Assembly: GCF_000633595.2 (NCBI RefSeq)
Contig: NZ_JIBU02000003.1
Span: 124,001 to 188,000, forward strand
Length of the DNA stretch: 64,000 nucleotides
Direction of reading: 5' to 3'
Source: Clostridium drakei
Lineage (GTDB): Bacteria; Bacillota; Clostridia; Clostridiales; Clostridiaceae
Positions 53,601 to 61,099 of the stretch are shown here, one piece after another. Under the pieces are notes generated by a model. The model made no database searches and had not been told where the DNA came from. It saw only the letters and a program-made list of their open reading frames with translations. The stretch's first letter is position 1. The number at the start of each line of letters is the position of its first letter. Made by a program: the position numbers and the translations under genes.

Positions 53601-56314
53601 AAGGATTAAAGGTAGATTTGGTCATATTGAATTTGCAGAATAGTTCATATATACAACCATTACAGGATTCCATAAGGGAGCTAATATGTTCCAGTCATGC
53701 AAGGGATAAGCAGAATAAAGCAGGTGGAGTTTTCTTGCATAGTAAAGCTACTATAAATGAAGAAGATACAAATTTACTTATGGCTATATCTAGGTTAGTT
53801 ATAGATGGTGATAAAGGAGCTTTAGTATCTCAAATAAGTGATAATGAGGAAAGTGTAAAAGATGAGGAGATGCTTATAACTAAGCCTAAAGAATATGTAT
53901 TTAAACCATACAAATTTGATATACCTAAATTATATTATTTTAATGATATAGGAGGATTTCATCATGAAAATAATTCTTATATCATAGTACTTAAGAATTG
54001 GGAAACTACTCCTGCTCCATGGATAAATGTAGTTTCAAATGGAAGATTTGGGTTTCATGTTTCTGAAAGTGGAATATCTTATACTTGGAACAAAAATAGC
54101 AGAGAAAATAAATTAACTAATTGGTCAAATGATCCAGTAATAGATGGAGAAGCTGAGCAAATATATATAAGAGATGAAAACACAGGTGATTTTTGGAGCA
54201 TATCACCTAAGCCTATAAGAGATAGTGGCGAATATATTATAGAACATGGTTTTGGCTATTCAAATTTCAAACATGAAGTTCATGGTATTATAGGAGAAAT
54301 GACTATGTTTGTAGATATGGATGAGAGTGTTAAGCTATGTAGTATAAAGCTTAAAAATAATACAAATGAAAAAAGGCAGCTATCCATAAGCTATTATGCA
54401 AAATTAGTTTTAGGTGTAACGCATGAGCAAAGTTCTCAATACATTTTTACGGAATTTAATAATGAAAAAGAATATATGTATAGTTTAAATCCATATAATG
54501 AACACTTTGGAACACTTATTTGCTATCTAAAAACCTTTGGAGGAAAAGAAATTTCTTTTACAGGTAATAGAAAAGAGTTTCTTGGAAGAGGTGGAAGTAT
54601 AATTGAACCTAGAGCTATGAAATTAAATAAATTATCAGATACTATAGGTGCAGGTTTCGATCCTTGCCTAGCTGAAAATGTGAAAATAGATTTGGAAAGT
54701 CAAGAAGAAAAAAAGGTTCTAATTTTATTGGGGCAAGGAGAAAATTTTGAGGAATTAGAAAAGGTTATAAACAAATATGATAATGAATTTAAGGCAGAAG
54801 AGGAATTAAATAAGGCCAAAGAATACTGGAATAAGCTACTTAATACTATACAAGTTAGAACTCCAGATAAGTCTATGGACATAATGTTAAATGGATGGCT
54901 CATGTATCAGATTATATCTTGTAGATTTTGGGCAAGAACTGCTTTTTATCAATCAGGAGGAGCTTATGGATTTAGAGATCAGCTTCAGGATGTAATGGCT
55001 GTAAATTATGTAGACAATAGTATACCTAGAGAACATATAATTTATAGTGCTTCTAAACAATATTTAGAAGGTGATGTACAGCATTGGTGGCACCCTGTAG
55101 TGAATAGTGGAATAAGAACTAGATTCTCAGATGATTTACTATGGCTACCTTATGTAACTACAGATTATATCCAGAATACAGGAGATTACAGCATTTTGGA
55201 TGAAGAAGCTGGTTATTTGGAGGATGAACCATTAAAAGAGGGTGAGGATGAAAGATATAATATAGCTAAAATATCTCATAAAAAGGGTAGTATTTATGAA
55301 CATTGCATAAAAGCTATAGAAAAAGGATTAAATTTTGGACCACACAATATACCTCTAATGGGATCAGGAGATTGGAATGATGGCATGAGTACTGTAGGTA
55401 ATAAGGGAAAAGGAGAAAGTGTATGGCTTGGATGGTTCTTATATAGCATATTGGATAAGTTTATTCCTTTATGTAAATATAAATCGGATTTTGATAAAGT
55501 TAGTAGATATAATGAATTAAAGGAATTTATAAGAGAAAACCTTGAAAAGAATGCTTGGGATGGAAGCTGGTATAGAAGAGCGTATTTTGATGATGGAACT
55601 CCTTTGGGATCTATAAAAAATGATGAATGTCAAATAGATTCATTATCACAATCTTGGGCAGTTATATCTGGTGCTGGAAAAGAATCTAGAATAAAAGAGG
55701 CTATGAATGCTTTAGAGAAAAACCTAATAAAAGAGGATAAGGGAATAGCATTATTACTTACACCGGCTTTTGATAGGTCTTCTTTAGAACCTGGATACAT
55801 TAAAGGATATGTGCCAGGAGTAAGGGAAAATGGAGGACAATATACTCATGGATCTATATGGATAATATTGGCCTTAACCAAAATGGGGTATAACAATAAG
55901 GCATGGAAACTATTTAACATGATAAATCCAATAAATCATTCAGAATCATATTTAGAATGTCAAACTTATAAAGTAGAACCTTATGTTATGACTGCAGATG
56001 TTTATACTGTAGATCCGCATGTAGGAAGAGGTGGATGGAGTTGGTATACTGGTGCTGCTGGATGGATGTATAGAGCAGGAATAGAAGGTATACTTGGATT
56101 AAAATTTAGAAAAGGTGATGGATTTACTATAGAACCATGTATACCTGACCAATGGGATAACTATGATATTTATTATAATTTAAAAGAGTGTAAGTACTCT
56201 ATAGAAGTAAAAAGAGGTGAAGAAAAAGGAGTATGGGTAGATGAGAATAAAATAGATAATAAAGTAATTCCATTTTTTAAAGATGGAAATCATAAGGTAA
56301 GAGTTGTAATTTAA
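47669..56314 (+). CDS. Giant cyclic beta-1,2-glucan synthase-like membrane protein (GT84-GH189-GH94 order)
   Basis: About 2881 residues, close to the 2800-2900 of NdvB/ChvB proteins. One membrane helix lies at the N-terminus and a pair near residues 430-490. The GT84-like glycosyltransferase domain has TLDADTQLPRD near 660, a downstream Asp-rich region and RVHRWTRGDWQL near 800, followed by a set of membrane helices (about 830-990). The middle has a glucoamylase-like domain (SESAFYNFDVASNYQYKAFG near 1460). The C-terminal third is GH94 phosphorylase-like, with GGAYGFRDQLQDVM near 2430, GSGDWNDGMS near 2570 and NGGQYTHGS near 2730. Such proteins make, size and cyclise beta-1,2-glucan. ATG 47669 follows AAAGGATGA; an earlier TTG frame start lacks a ribosome site. 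Confidence 0.88.
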   Translation: MLYYTIAALAAILLIIGIYLLFNKNRKDEDNIMDDVPTINANKEELQKHAVEISNYASVIKKNNYRKRLIKSLDISYKKILKGYDYIDKEVKNNKEVIQAAEWLLDNLYLIQREYSDIKTNMPEEYYKNLPVMTKGIMKDYPRIYYVAIELVSHTDGAVDEETIETFINSYQKNSILTSGELWALPIMVRIALIQNISKIIERIVFAQKERRKGELIAERLIDSVNNGRLEEEIKKLYLEDIIFTSHIVERILKILRDNEIENRIIYKWIDEELDNEETDIEKIVNVEHQKQSGYQISIGNSITGIREVGALNWKESFEKLSYVENILRRDPSKIYENMDFESRDYYRHSVERLAKYMNTPESLIAKRAIECSIDANDNSDSKEYEKHVGYYIIDNGIKTLKNKMLFNERGIHRIKNKFIRNNVNSYIGSIVIGTVIVMGLILILGYYNDTNPLLWQYILAAFLIVIPCSEIVVSTLNWSISKLVQPRFIPKIEFRKGIPTEASTIVVIPTLLNNEKRVKELIGDMEVYYLANKEQNLYFGLLGDFKDGFQREEDGDKDITNSALNLIKDLNSKYSKDGKDIFYFFNRYRQYNEKEGIWLGWERKRGKLVEFNKLIRGDRNTSYDVISGNIKDLYNIKYVITLDADTQLPRDNAKRLVGAMYHILNRPYIDLKNKVVLRGHGLMQPRVGVGTESANKTAFSKIFSGEAGIDMYTTAVSDVYEDLFDEGIFTGKGIYDVDTFNSVLIDEIPENLVLSHDLLEGSYIRAALVTDVELIDGYPAYYNASCKRVHRWTRGDWQLISWLFKKSPLNTLSRWKIFDNLRRSLLAPSIMILVIAALLMFRNPDKWLAVAFISLLCPIFFDVSETVISPIKGIGLSGKLISGKNVLEQVFLIFCFLPYQAYLMLDAIIRTLYRLAISKKHFLQWQTAEDAEVSSGREFTDFIKFMWIGSAISAITLFIAFQNSLDSGMLIMPSAVIWFVSPWIAYSVSKEIRKEKRQLTDEQERILRRLTRETWSYFEDFVNDENNWLAPDNYQEDPSNGVAHRTSPTNIGMGLTSNIVAYDLGYIGILEFEQRVDKIISNMESLEKFKGHFYNWYDTKTKMPLHPKYISTVDSGNLIGYIWLIDESINEYMSNFAIRKHVLLAFSDNLKLANQEIKHSANIEDFYIDLIHEFNNKDFNISSWKNALCKIRDKSIEIEKFNDCASIYWNNKLKHSISKSLKEIETFFPWVDMLVKMPKEMEFLKQKLMDLAEKTPIQNLPKEIEFVQYKLNKLLPKLQDQQQWIKQMNSMLEAGSNEIRNIIKKLKDLKERLNSISENTDFRMLYDEKRQLFSIGYDIEKDNISNCYYDLLASEARQASFISIAKGDIEQGHWFKLGRSLTTIGKDKGLVSWTGTMFEYLMPLIIMKPYPDTLLYETYRAVVDGQERYGKERKVPWGISESAFYNFDVASNYQYKAFGVPGIGLKRGLMSDLVISPYSTIMALQVNLKDAFNNIKNLIDIGMEGLYGFYESIDYTKERLPKGKKEAIVKCFMVHHEGMSLMSLDNVLNNNVLQERFHKIPKVKATELLLQEKKSKTIVYDREQQYESTDTITEKQNLVTRRYTTAKTEMPETHIMSNGSYSLMITNSGSGYAKKDDMTVYRWREDVTIDNTGMFFYIKNLNSNEYWSTAYEPCKFEGEDYNVTFSLDKAEFERKDGNIKTHTDITVSNEDNAEVRKIFITNQSEYSREIEITSYCEVTLAPYNADLVHPSFGNLFIKTEYVDDAGCIIANRRPRAQGSKQPWIMQTIALEGQSIGSIQYETSRVNFIGRGRDLSNPEAMRNNVQLKMTCGAVLDPIISMRIRVRIEKGETCKIAFTTAITESREEAIELSKKYKDMHNVNRIFELSWTGIQVEMKYLGIKSSQANIYQLMASKILFLNTLFKDREKYIKNINKGQSALWAYGISGDLPIVLLIVRDDKNIDMIRRLLNAHEYWSIKGLKVDLVILNLQNSSYIQPLQDSIRELICSSHARDKQNKAGGVFLHSKATINEEDTNLLMAISRLVIDGDKGALVSQISDNEESVKDEEMLITKPKEYVFKPYKFDIPKLYYFNDIGGFHHENNSYIIVLKNWETTPAPWINVVSNGRFGFHVSESGISYTWNKNSRENKLTNWSNDPVIDGEAEQIYIRDENTGDFWSISPKPIRDSGEYIIEHGFGYSNFKHEVHGIIGEMTMFVDMDESVKLCSIKLKNNTNEKRQLSISYYAKLVLGVTHEQSSQYIFTEFNNEKEYMYSLNPYNEHFGTLICYLKTFGGKEISFTGNRKEFLGRGGSIIEPRAMKLNKLSDTIGAGFDPCLAENVKIDLESQEEKKVLILLGQGENFEELEKVINKYDNEFKAEEELNKAKEYWNKLLNTIQVRTPDKSMDIMLNGWLMYQIISCRFWARTAFYQSGGAYGFRDQLQDVMAVNYVDNSIPREHIIYSASKQYLEGDVQHWWHPVVNSGIRTRFSDDLLWLPYVTTDYIQNTGDYSILDEEAGYLEDEPLKEGEDERYNIAKISHKKGSIYEHCIKAIEKGLNFGPHNIPLMGSGDWNDGMSTVGNKGKGESVWLGWFLYSILDKFIPLCKYKSDFDKVSRYNELKEFIRENLEKNAWDGSWYRRAYFDDGTPLGSIKNDECQIDSLSQSWAVISGAGKESRIKEAMNALEKNLIKEDKGIALLLTPAFDRSSLEPGYIKGYVPGVRENGGQYTHGSIWIILALTKMGYNNKAWKLFNMINPINHSESYLECQTYKVEPYVMTADVYTVDPHVGRGGWSWYTGAAGWMYRAGIEGILGLKFRKGDGFTIEPCIPDQWDNYDIYYNLKECKYSIEVKRGEEKGVWVDENKIDNKVIPFFKDGNHKVRVVI

Positions 56315-56332
56315 AAAAATGTGAAGCATTTT

Positions 56333-56381
56333 TTAGAGGACAATTGACAGAGAAAAGCATCCTTCACTGTCATCTGTCCTC
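56333..56381. repeat. Long palindromic hairpin after the glucan synthase gene
   Basis: AGAGGACA and TGTCCTCT form the outer 8-bp stem, with TGACAG/CTGTCA inside. No T-run follows directly. The GGACA/TTGACAG wording recalls short intergenic repeats common in clostridia; it may also act as a terminator. Confidence 0.5.
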
Positions 56382-56558
56382 TGAAAAAGTTCAGTATTTA
56401 AAAATTTTTGTTTTAACTCAAAGGTACTCAGTTGAATCTATGATGCGTCATACTAATAAGAAATAGATTAAAAAGCAAGAAAATTTAAAAAACGAGAAGG
56501 AATTTAACAAATTTTGTTGAATTATTAATAAATATATAGTGTTAAAGGAGGAATAATA

Positions 56559-56933
56559 ATGACAGATGTTAGACAAGTTTATAAATGTGAGATTTGTGGT
56601 AATATGGTAGAGGTTATTCATAAAGCTGGAGGAACTTTAGTGTGTTGTGGAAAACCTATGACTCTTCTTTCAGAAAATACTATGGATGCAGCAGTAGAAA
56701 AACATGTACCTGTAATAGAAAAATTACAAGATGGTATAGTTGTAAAAGTTGGGGAAGTTGAACATCCTATGCTAGAAAATCATTATATTGAATGGATAGA
56801 GGTTCATACTGCAAATAAAGTATATAGAAAATATTTAAAACCAGGAGAAAAGCCAGAAGCTATATTTAAGGTAGATGAAGAAATTTTATTTGCTAGAGAG
56901 TATTGTAATGTTCATGGATTGTGGAAAAAATAA
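56559..56933 (+). CDS. dfx: Desulfoferrodoxin (superoxide reductase)
   Basis: A 124-residue two-iron protein protecting anaerobes by reducing superoxide to peroxide. The N-terminal desulforedoxin domain has four cysteines (YKCEICGNM and LVCCGKPM) for the Fe(Cys)4 centre. The catalytic centre II ligands are in [21 protein letters not shown] and CNVHGLWK near the C-terminus. Length and motifs match class I desulfoferrodoxin. It has an AAAGGAGG ribosome site and stands alone before the trpS leader. Confidence 0.97.
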   Translation: MTDVRQVYKCEICGNMVEVIHKAGGTLVCCGKPMTLLSENTMDAAVEKHVPVIEKLQDGIVVKVGEVEHPMLENHYIEWIEVHTANKVYRKYLKPGEKPEAIFKVDEEILFAREYCNVHGLWKK

Positions 56934-56948
56934 AATTTAAATAATGTG

Positions 56949-56977
56949 TTGACAATTTAACATTTAAGGAATAATAT
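56949..56977 (+). promoter_or_regulatory. Sigma-A promoter of the trpS T-box transcript
   Basis: TTGACA (56949-56954), 17 bp and TAATAT (56972-56977), placed just before the T-box leader. Confidence 0.7.
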
Positions 56978-56989
56978 AAACTAAAAGAA

Positions 56990-57262
56990 TTATACATGCA
57001 AAAATCCTTTGATAAGAGGCAAGTATGTTTGAAAACAGATTCAAAGAGAGCTGTAGGGGCTGTGATTACAGTAATTATGATTAAACAGAATGGATCTTGG
57101 AGGATCAGGATGAATTAAAAGTACTCTTTTGACGTAAGTCATACGTTATAATGGCAGGATATGTATGTATCTTAAATAAGAAAAAGGTTTAATATCTTTT
57201 TGAATTTAGGTGGCACAGTGTTAACACGCCCTATGATTAATGGAAATCATAGGGCTTTTTTT
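56990..57262 (+). promoter_or_regulatory. T-box riboswitch (tryptophan) upstream of trpS
   Basis: The specifier codon TGG (57091-57093) sits in the usual GAA-codon-ATC-TTGGAG setting. The T-box element TTTAGGTGGCACAG lies near 57205-57219. Its TGGC would pair with GCCA, fitting the G discriminator base of bacterial tRNA-Trp. A terminator hairpin ends the leader. Uncharged tRNA-Trp should promote readthrough into trpS. Confidence 0.92.
57228..57262 (+). terminator. T-box terminator hairpin of trpS
   Basis: GCCCTATGATT and AATCATAGGGC form a perfect 11-bp stem with a 6-base loop and a T7 tail. Confidence 0.92.
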
Positions 57263-57289
57263 ATATAAACATACTAGGAGGTAATAAAA

Positions 57290-58297
57290 TTGGAAGAAAA
57301 TAAAAAAGTAATATTTAGTGGAATTCAACCATCAGGAAACTTAACTATAGGAAATTACCTAGGAGCTTTAAAAAATTGGGTTAAACTTCAAGATGAATAT
57401 GATTGCTACTTTTGTGTAGTTGATCTTCATGCTATAACTGTAAGACAGGAACCAAAAGATTTGAGAAGAAGAACACTAGAAGTGTTGGCAATATATTTAG
57501 CAGCAGGCATTGATCCTGAAAAAAACACTATATTTATACAGTCACATGTACCTACACATAGTGAAGCAAGCTGGTTATTGACTTGTTGTGCAACATATGT
57601 TGGCGAATTAGGAAGAATGACTCAATATAAAGACAAATCAAAGAAATATGGAGACTCAATAGGTGCAGGACTTTTAAACTATCCAGTATTAATGGCAGCA
57701 GATATATTATTATATAATGCAGATTTAGTTCCTGTAGGTAAGGATCAAACTCAGCACATTGAGCTTACAAGAGATATTGCACAAAGGTTTAATAATTTAT
57801 ATAGCCCAACCTTTAAATTACCAGAGGGATATATACCAAAGTTAGGTGCAAAAATAATGGATTTACAGGAACCTACTAAGAAGATGTCAAAGTCTTCAGA
57901 TAACCCTAATAGCTATATATTAATTATGGATCCGCCAGAAGTTATAAGAAAAAAGATAAACAGATGTGTTACAGACAGTATAGGAGTAGTTAAATATACA
58001 GATGATCAACCGGGTATAAAAAATTTAATTACAATATTAAATGCTATTACAGGTATAAGTGTTGAAGATATAGAAAAGAAATATGAAGGTCAAGGATATG
58101 CTCAATTTAAAAATGATGTAGCAGAAGCTATAGTAAATGAATTAGAACCTATACAGAAAAAGGTAAAAGAATTTACAGAGGATAAGGAATATCTTCAAAA
58201 TATATATAGAAAAGGTGCAGAAAAAGCTTACTATGTTTCTAATAAAATGCTTAGAAAAATGCAGAAGAAAATTGGATTTATTCCTGTAGCAAAATAG
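57290..58297 (+). CDS. trpS: Tryptophanyl-tRNA synthetase
   Basis: A 335-residue class I synthetase charging tRNA-Trp. The HIGH-like motif is in SGIQPSGNLTIGNYLGAL and the KMSKS motif in KKMSKSSDNP. Between them are GLLNYPVLMAADILLYNADLVPVGKDQTQHIELTRDIAQRFN-type segments typical of TrpRS. The start is TTG 57290, supported by AGGAGGT 7 bases upstream. The tryptophan T-box upstream supports the call. Confidence 0.97.
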   Translation: MEENKKVIFSGIQPSGNLTIGNYLGALKNWVKLQDEYDCYFCVVDLHAITVRQEPKDLRRRTLEVLAIYLAAGIDPEKNTIFIQSHVPTHSEASWLLTCCATYVGELGRMTQYKDKSKKYGDSIGAGLLNYPVLMAADILLYNADLVPVGKDQTQHIELTRDIAQRFNNLYSPTFKLPEGYIPKLGAKIMDLQEPTKKMSKSSDNPNSYILIMDPPEVIRKKINRCVTDSIGVVKYTDDQPGIKNLITILNAITGISVEDIEKKYEGQGYAQFKNDVAEAIVNELEPIQKKVKEFTEDKEYLQNIYRKGAEKAYYVSNKMLRKMQKKIGFIPVAK

Positions 58298-58327
58298 AGA
58301 ATAAGTGGTAAAATAATTTTATAACCT

Positions 58328-58359
58328 AAAAAAAGATGCGTTTTAATATGCATCTTTTT
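58328..58359 (+). terminator. Terminator after trpS
   Basis: AAAAAGATGC and GCATCTTTTT form a perfect 10-bp stem with a 10-base loop. It overlaps the apparent ATG of the next open frame, which argues for that gene's later start. Confidence 0.85.
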
Positions 58360-58383
58360 AATTGCATGGTTGGGAGGTTGAAA

Positions 58384-59946
58384 GTGACTAACATAAATAA
58401 CACTAAAAATATTTTATATAAGTGGAATAATTTTAGATTAAAAATTATTTTGGAAGGAATAATAGTAGGATTCTTTTCAGGATTATTAATTGTAAGCTAT
58501 AGATATACATTGGAGAAAGCACTCAGTTTTGCAAAGTATGTTTATGCATTACAATTGAAAAACATCTTCTTGATTCCGATTTGGACAATAATTCTTATTA
58601 TAAGTGGATGGATTGTAGGAATAATTATGAAAAAGGAACCTATGGCTTCAGGAAGTGGTATACCACAAGTTGAAGGAATAGTAGCTGGGAAACTTACCAT
58701 GAACTGGTGGAAAGTAATATTGGCTAAATTTTTAGGAGGTGCTATTTGTATAGGTGCTGGGTTATCTTTGGGGAGAGAAGGTCCTTCTGTTCAAATGGGA
58801 GCAGCTGTCGGACAAGGTGTCGGAAGGATTTTTAAAAGAATTAAAGTAGAAGAAAAATTTCTTATAACCAGTGGGGCTAGTGCAGGGCTTGCTGCAGCAT
58901 TTAATGCGCCCTTGGCAGGTGTAATTTTCGCCTTAGAAGAAGTACATAAAAATTTTTCACCTATAGTTATGACAACAGCATTAGCAGCATCCATAACTTC
59001 AGATTTTGTTTGTAAAAACTTTTTTGGATTAAAACCAGTATTTGATTTTAAAAATTTAAAACCAATACCGCTGAATAATTATATATATATAATTATACTA
59101 GGTGTAATTTTGGGAATATTAGGAGTGGCTTTTAATAAATGTATATTTAAAAGTCAGGAATTGTATGCTAAACAGAAGTGGTTACCTCCTGAAGCAAGGC
59201 CTATAATAGCATTTCTTATATCAGGAGTAATTGGATTAACTTTACCAGAAGTTTTAGGAGGAGGACATGAGATCATAGGTTCTCTTGTAAATTACTCATT
59301 TCCATTAAAGGTATTATTAATATTATTAATAGTTAAATTTTTCTTTACTATGGTAAGTTTTGGATGTGGAGCACCAGGTGGAATATTTCTTCCGCTTTTA
59401 GTTATTGGCGGGTTAATAGGAATAAGCTATGGTGATTTGATAAAGGGTTTATTTGGATTTAACCAAAGCTATATAAATAATCTAATAATACTAGGTATGG
59501 CAGGCTATTTTGCTGCAACGGTTAAATCGCCCATAACAGGATGCGTTTTAATTACTGAAATGACAGGATCATTTTCTCATTTGCTTTCACTCAGTTTAGT
59601 ATGTTTAACAGCATATGTTACTGCAGATATAATGAAATCAAAGCCAATATATGAGGTATTGCTTAAAAATTTTTTAAATAAAAATATTAGTGAATTTCAA
59701 TGTGAAGAGGGAAACAAAGAAATTATAGAAATAGCTGTTTGTATGGGATCAACGCTGGATGGTAAAAAGATAAAGGAAGTTAAATGGCCAGATCAATGTT
59801 TATTGGTATCAGTTAAAAGAGGCGCAGAAGAAATTATACCAAAAGGAAATACATCGATCTGTGTAGGCGATTATTTAGTCGTATTAGCAAATGAAAAAGA
59901 CATTGATTATGTAAAAGAGCATTTGTGCCTGTTAGCAGAGAAATGA
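58384..59946 (+). CDS. ClC-family chloride channel or H+/Cl- antiporter with TrkA-C domain
   Basis: A 520-residue membrane protein. The three chloride-selectivity motifs of ClC proteins are visible: GSGIPQ, GREGPSVQMGAAVG (with the gating glutamate) and GAPGGIFLPLLVIG. About 18 helical segments would cover residues 20-430. The last 80 residues form a cytosolic TrkA-C-like (RCK_C) domain (LDGKKIKEVKWPDQCLLVSVKRG) that may sense a ligand. GTG 58384 is chosen because GGGAGGT lies 5 bases before it; the upstream ATG falls within the trpS terminator. Confidence 0.92.
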   Translation: MTNINNTKNILYKWNNFRLKIILEGIIVGFFSGLLIVSYRYTLEKALSFAKYVYALQLKNIFLIPIWTIILIISGWIVGIIMKKEPMASGSGIPQVEGIVAGKLTMNWWKVILAKFLGGAICIGAGLSLGREGPSVQMGAAVGQGVGRIFKRIKVEEKFLITSGASAGLAAAFNAPLAGVIFALEEVHKNFSPIVMTTALAASITSDFVCKNFFGLKPVFDFKNLKPIPLNNYIYIIILGVILGILGVAFNKCIFKSQELYAKQKWLPPEARPIIAFLISGVIGLTLPEVLGGGHEIIGSLVNYSFPLKVLLILLIVKFFFTMVSFGCGAPGGIFLPLLVIGGLIGISYGDLIKGLFGFNQSYINNLIILGMAGYFAATVKSPITGCVLITEMTGSFSHLLSLSLVCLTAYVTADIMKSKPIYEVLLKNFLNKNISEFQCEEGNKEIIEIAVCMGSTLDGKKIKEVKWPDQCLLVSVKRGAEEIIPKGNTSICVGDYLVVLANEKDIDYVKEHLCLLAEK

Positions 59947-59957
59947 AATAATTCATA

Positions 59958-60005
59958 AAAAATATGATTGATATGGATATGTTTTCCTATCAATCATATT
60001 TTTAT
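59958..60005. terminator. Bidirectional terminator between convergent genes
   Basis: AAAAATATGATTGATA (59958-59973) and TATCAATCATATTTTT (59988-60003), a perfect 16-bp stem serving the ClC gene and the convergent HAD gene. Confidence 0.9.
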
Positions 60006-60015
60006 TTTATTATAT

Positions 60016-60831
60016 TTAGCACACTTTATCCTCTAATATAAACTTGTTTATTACATGTGCTACTCCATTTTCTTCATTAGTTTTTGTTACATAATCTGCA
60101 ATTTCTTTAATTTCAGGAAAAGCATTACCCATAGCTACTCCAAGACCAGCATATTTTATCATATGGATGTCATTACCTGCATCACCCATACATATTACCT
60201 CTTCTCTTTTTATTCCTAGATTTTTAGCTAATATATCAACACCAACACCTTTATTTACAGAATTATTTACAAACTCAAGGAAAAAAGGTGCACTTCTTAC
60301 TACAGTATATTTGCTATAAACTTCATCAGGAAGCTGTTCAATAGCACTGTCTAATAAATTTTCATTATCTATAAACATTACTTTTATTATAGTTGTATTT
60401 GGATCTAAATCATCAAAGTTTAATAATTCAATGTCGATTCCATTCATAGTTGCTTCATGTTCGGTGTATTTATTAAGTTTTGGTGTTATACAAGATGTAG
60501 GAGTAGATATATGAATATTAATATCTAATTTTTGACTTAAATTGTATAGGTATTTAACATCATCTATCGTCATTAAAGTTTTTGATAAAACTTTACCAGT
60601 TTTGGTATTTTGAATTACAGCACCATTAAAAGCAACAGCGTAGTCATTTTCAGTGGTTAAATTCAATTGATTTAAATACTTTTCTATACCTTTTAAAGGT
60701 CTTCCAGTGGCTAAAACTACTTTAACCCCTTTTTCTTTAGCATTTTCAATAGCTTGAAAGTTTTCTTTAGATATATTTTTATTTTTATTTAATAAAGTAC
60801 CATCCATATCAAGAGCTAATAACTTGTACAT
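60016..60831 (-). CDS. Cof-type HAD-superfamily phosphatase
   Basis: A 271-residue hydrolase of the Cof/YidA subfamily. The nucleophile motif LALDMDGTLLNKN is at the N-terminus, VLATGRPL is motif II, and CMGDAGNDIHMIKYAG is the C-terminal metal-binding motif. A C2-type cap domain lies between. Members dephosphorylate sugar phosphates or flavin-type cofactors; the substrate is not predictable. ATG at 60831 follows GGAGG by 6 bases, so the upstream TTG frame start is rejected. It is transcribed opposite to its neighbours. Confidence 0.92.
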   Translation of the reverse strand: MYKLLALDMDGTLLNKNKNISKENFQAIENAKEKGVKVVLATGRPLKGIEKYLNQLNLTTENDYAVAFNGAVIQNTKTGKVLSKTLMTIDDVKYLYNLSQKLDINIHISTPTSCITPKLNKYTEHEATMNGIDIELLNFDDLDPNTTIIKVMFIDNENLLDSAIEQLPDEVYSKYTVVRSAPFFLEFVNNSVNKGVGVDILAKNLGIKREEVICMGDAGNDIHMIKYAGLGVAMGNAFPEIKEIADYVTKTNEENGVAHVINKFILEDKVC

Positions 60832-61099
60832 TTTCAACCTCCAAAATTAAGTTTTATTGACATGATTATTATAACATTTGTATGATTAAAAGAAATTTAG
60901 TGCAAATAGAATATTTAGCTGTAAAAAAAGGTCTATAGCAAAATTAAACGTTTACCATATATGACAACTTCGTTTAGTAATTTTTTAAATATTTCATTTG
61001 TATACGGCTAATTGAATCCATAATAAGTTAAGTTGACATTGGTTAATAATAAAGTTAAAATCATTGTTGAAAGCAAAAAAATAAAGGGGAGAGAGAAGT

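Noticed and set aside
58336-58383. N-terminal extension of the ClC protein from ATG 58336
   Set aside because: That ATG lies inside the trpS terminator hairpin and has no ribosome site; GTG 58384 has GGGAGGT at the right distance.
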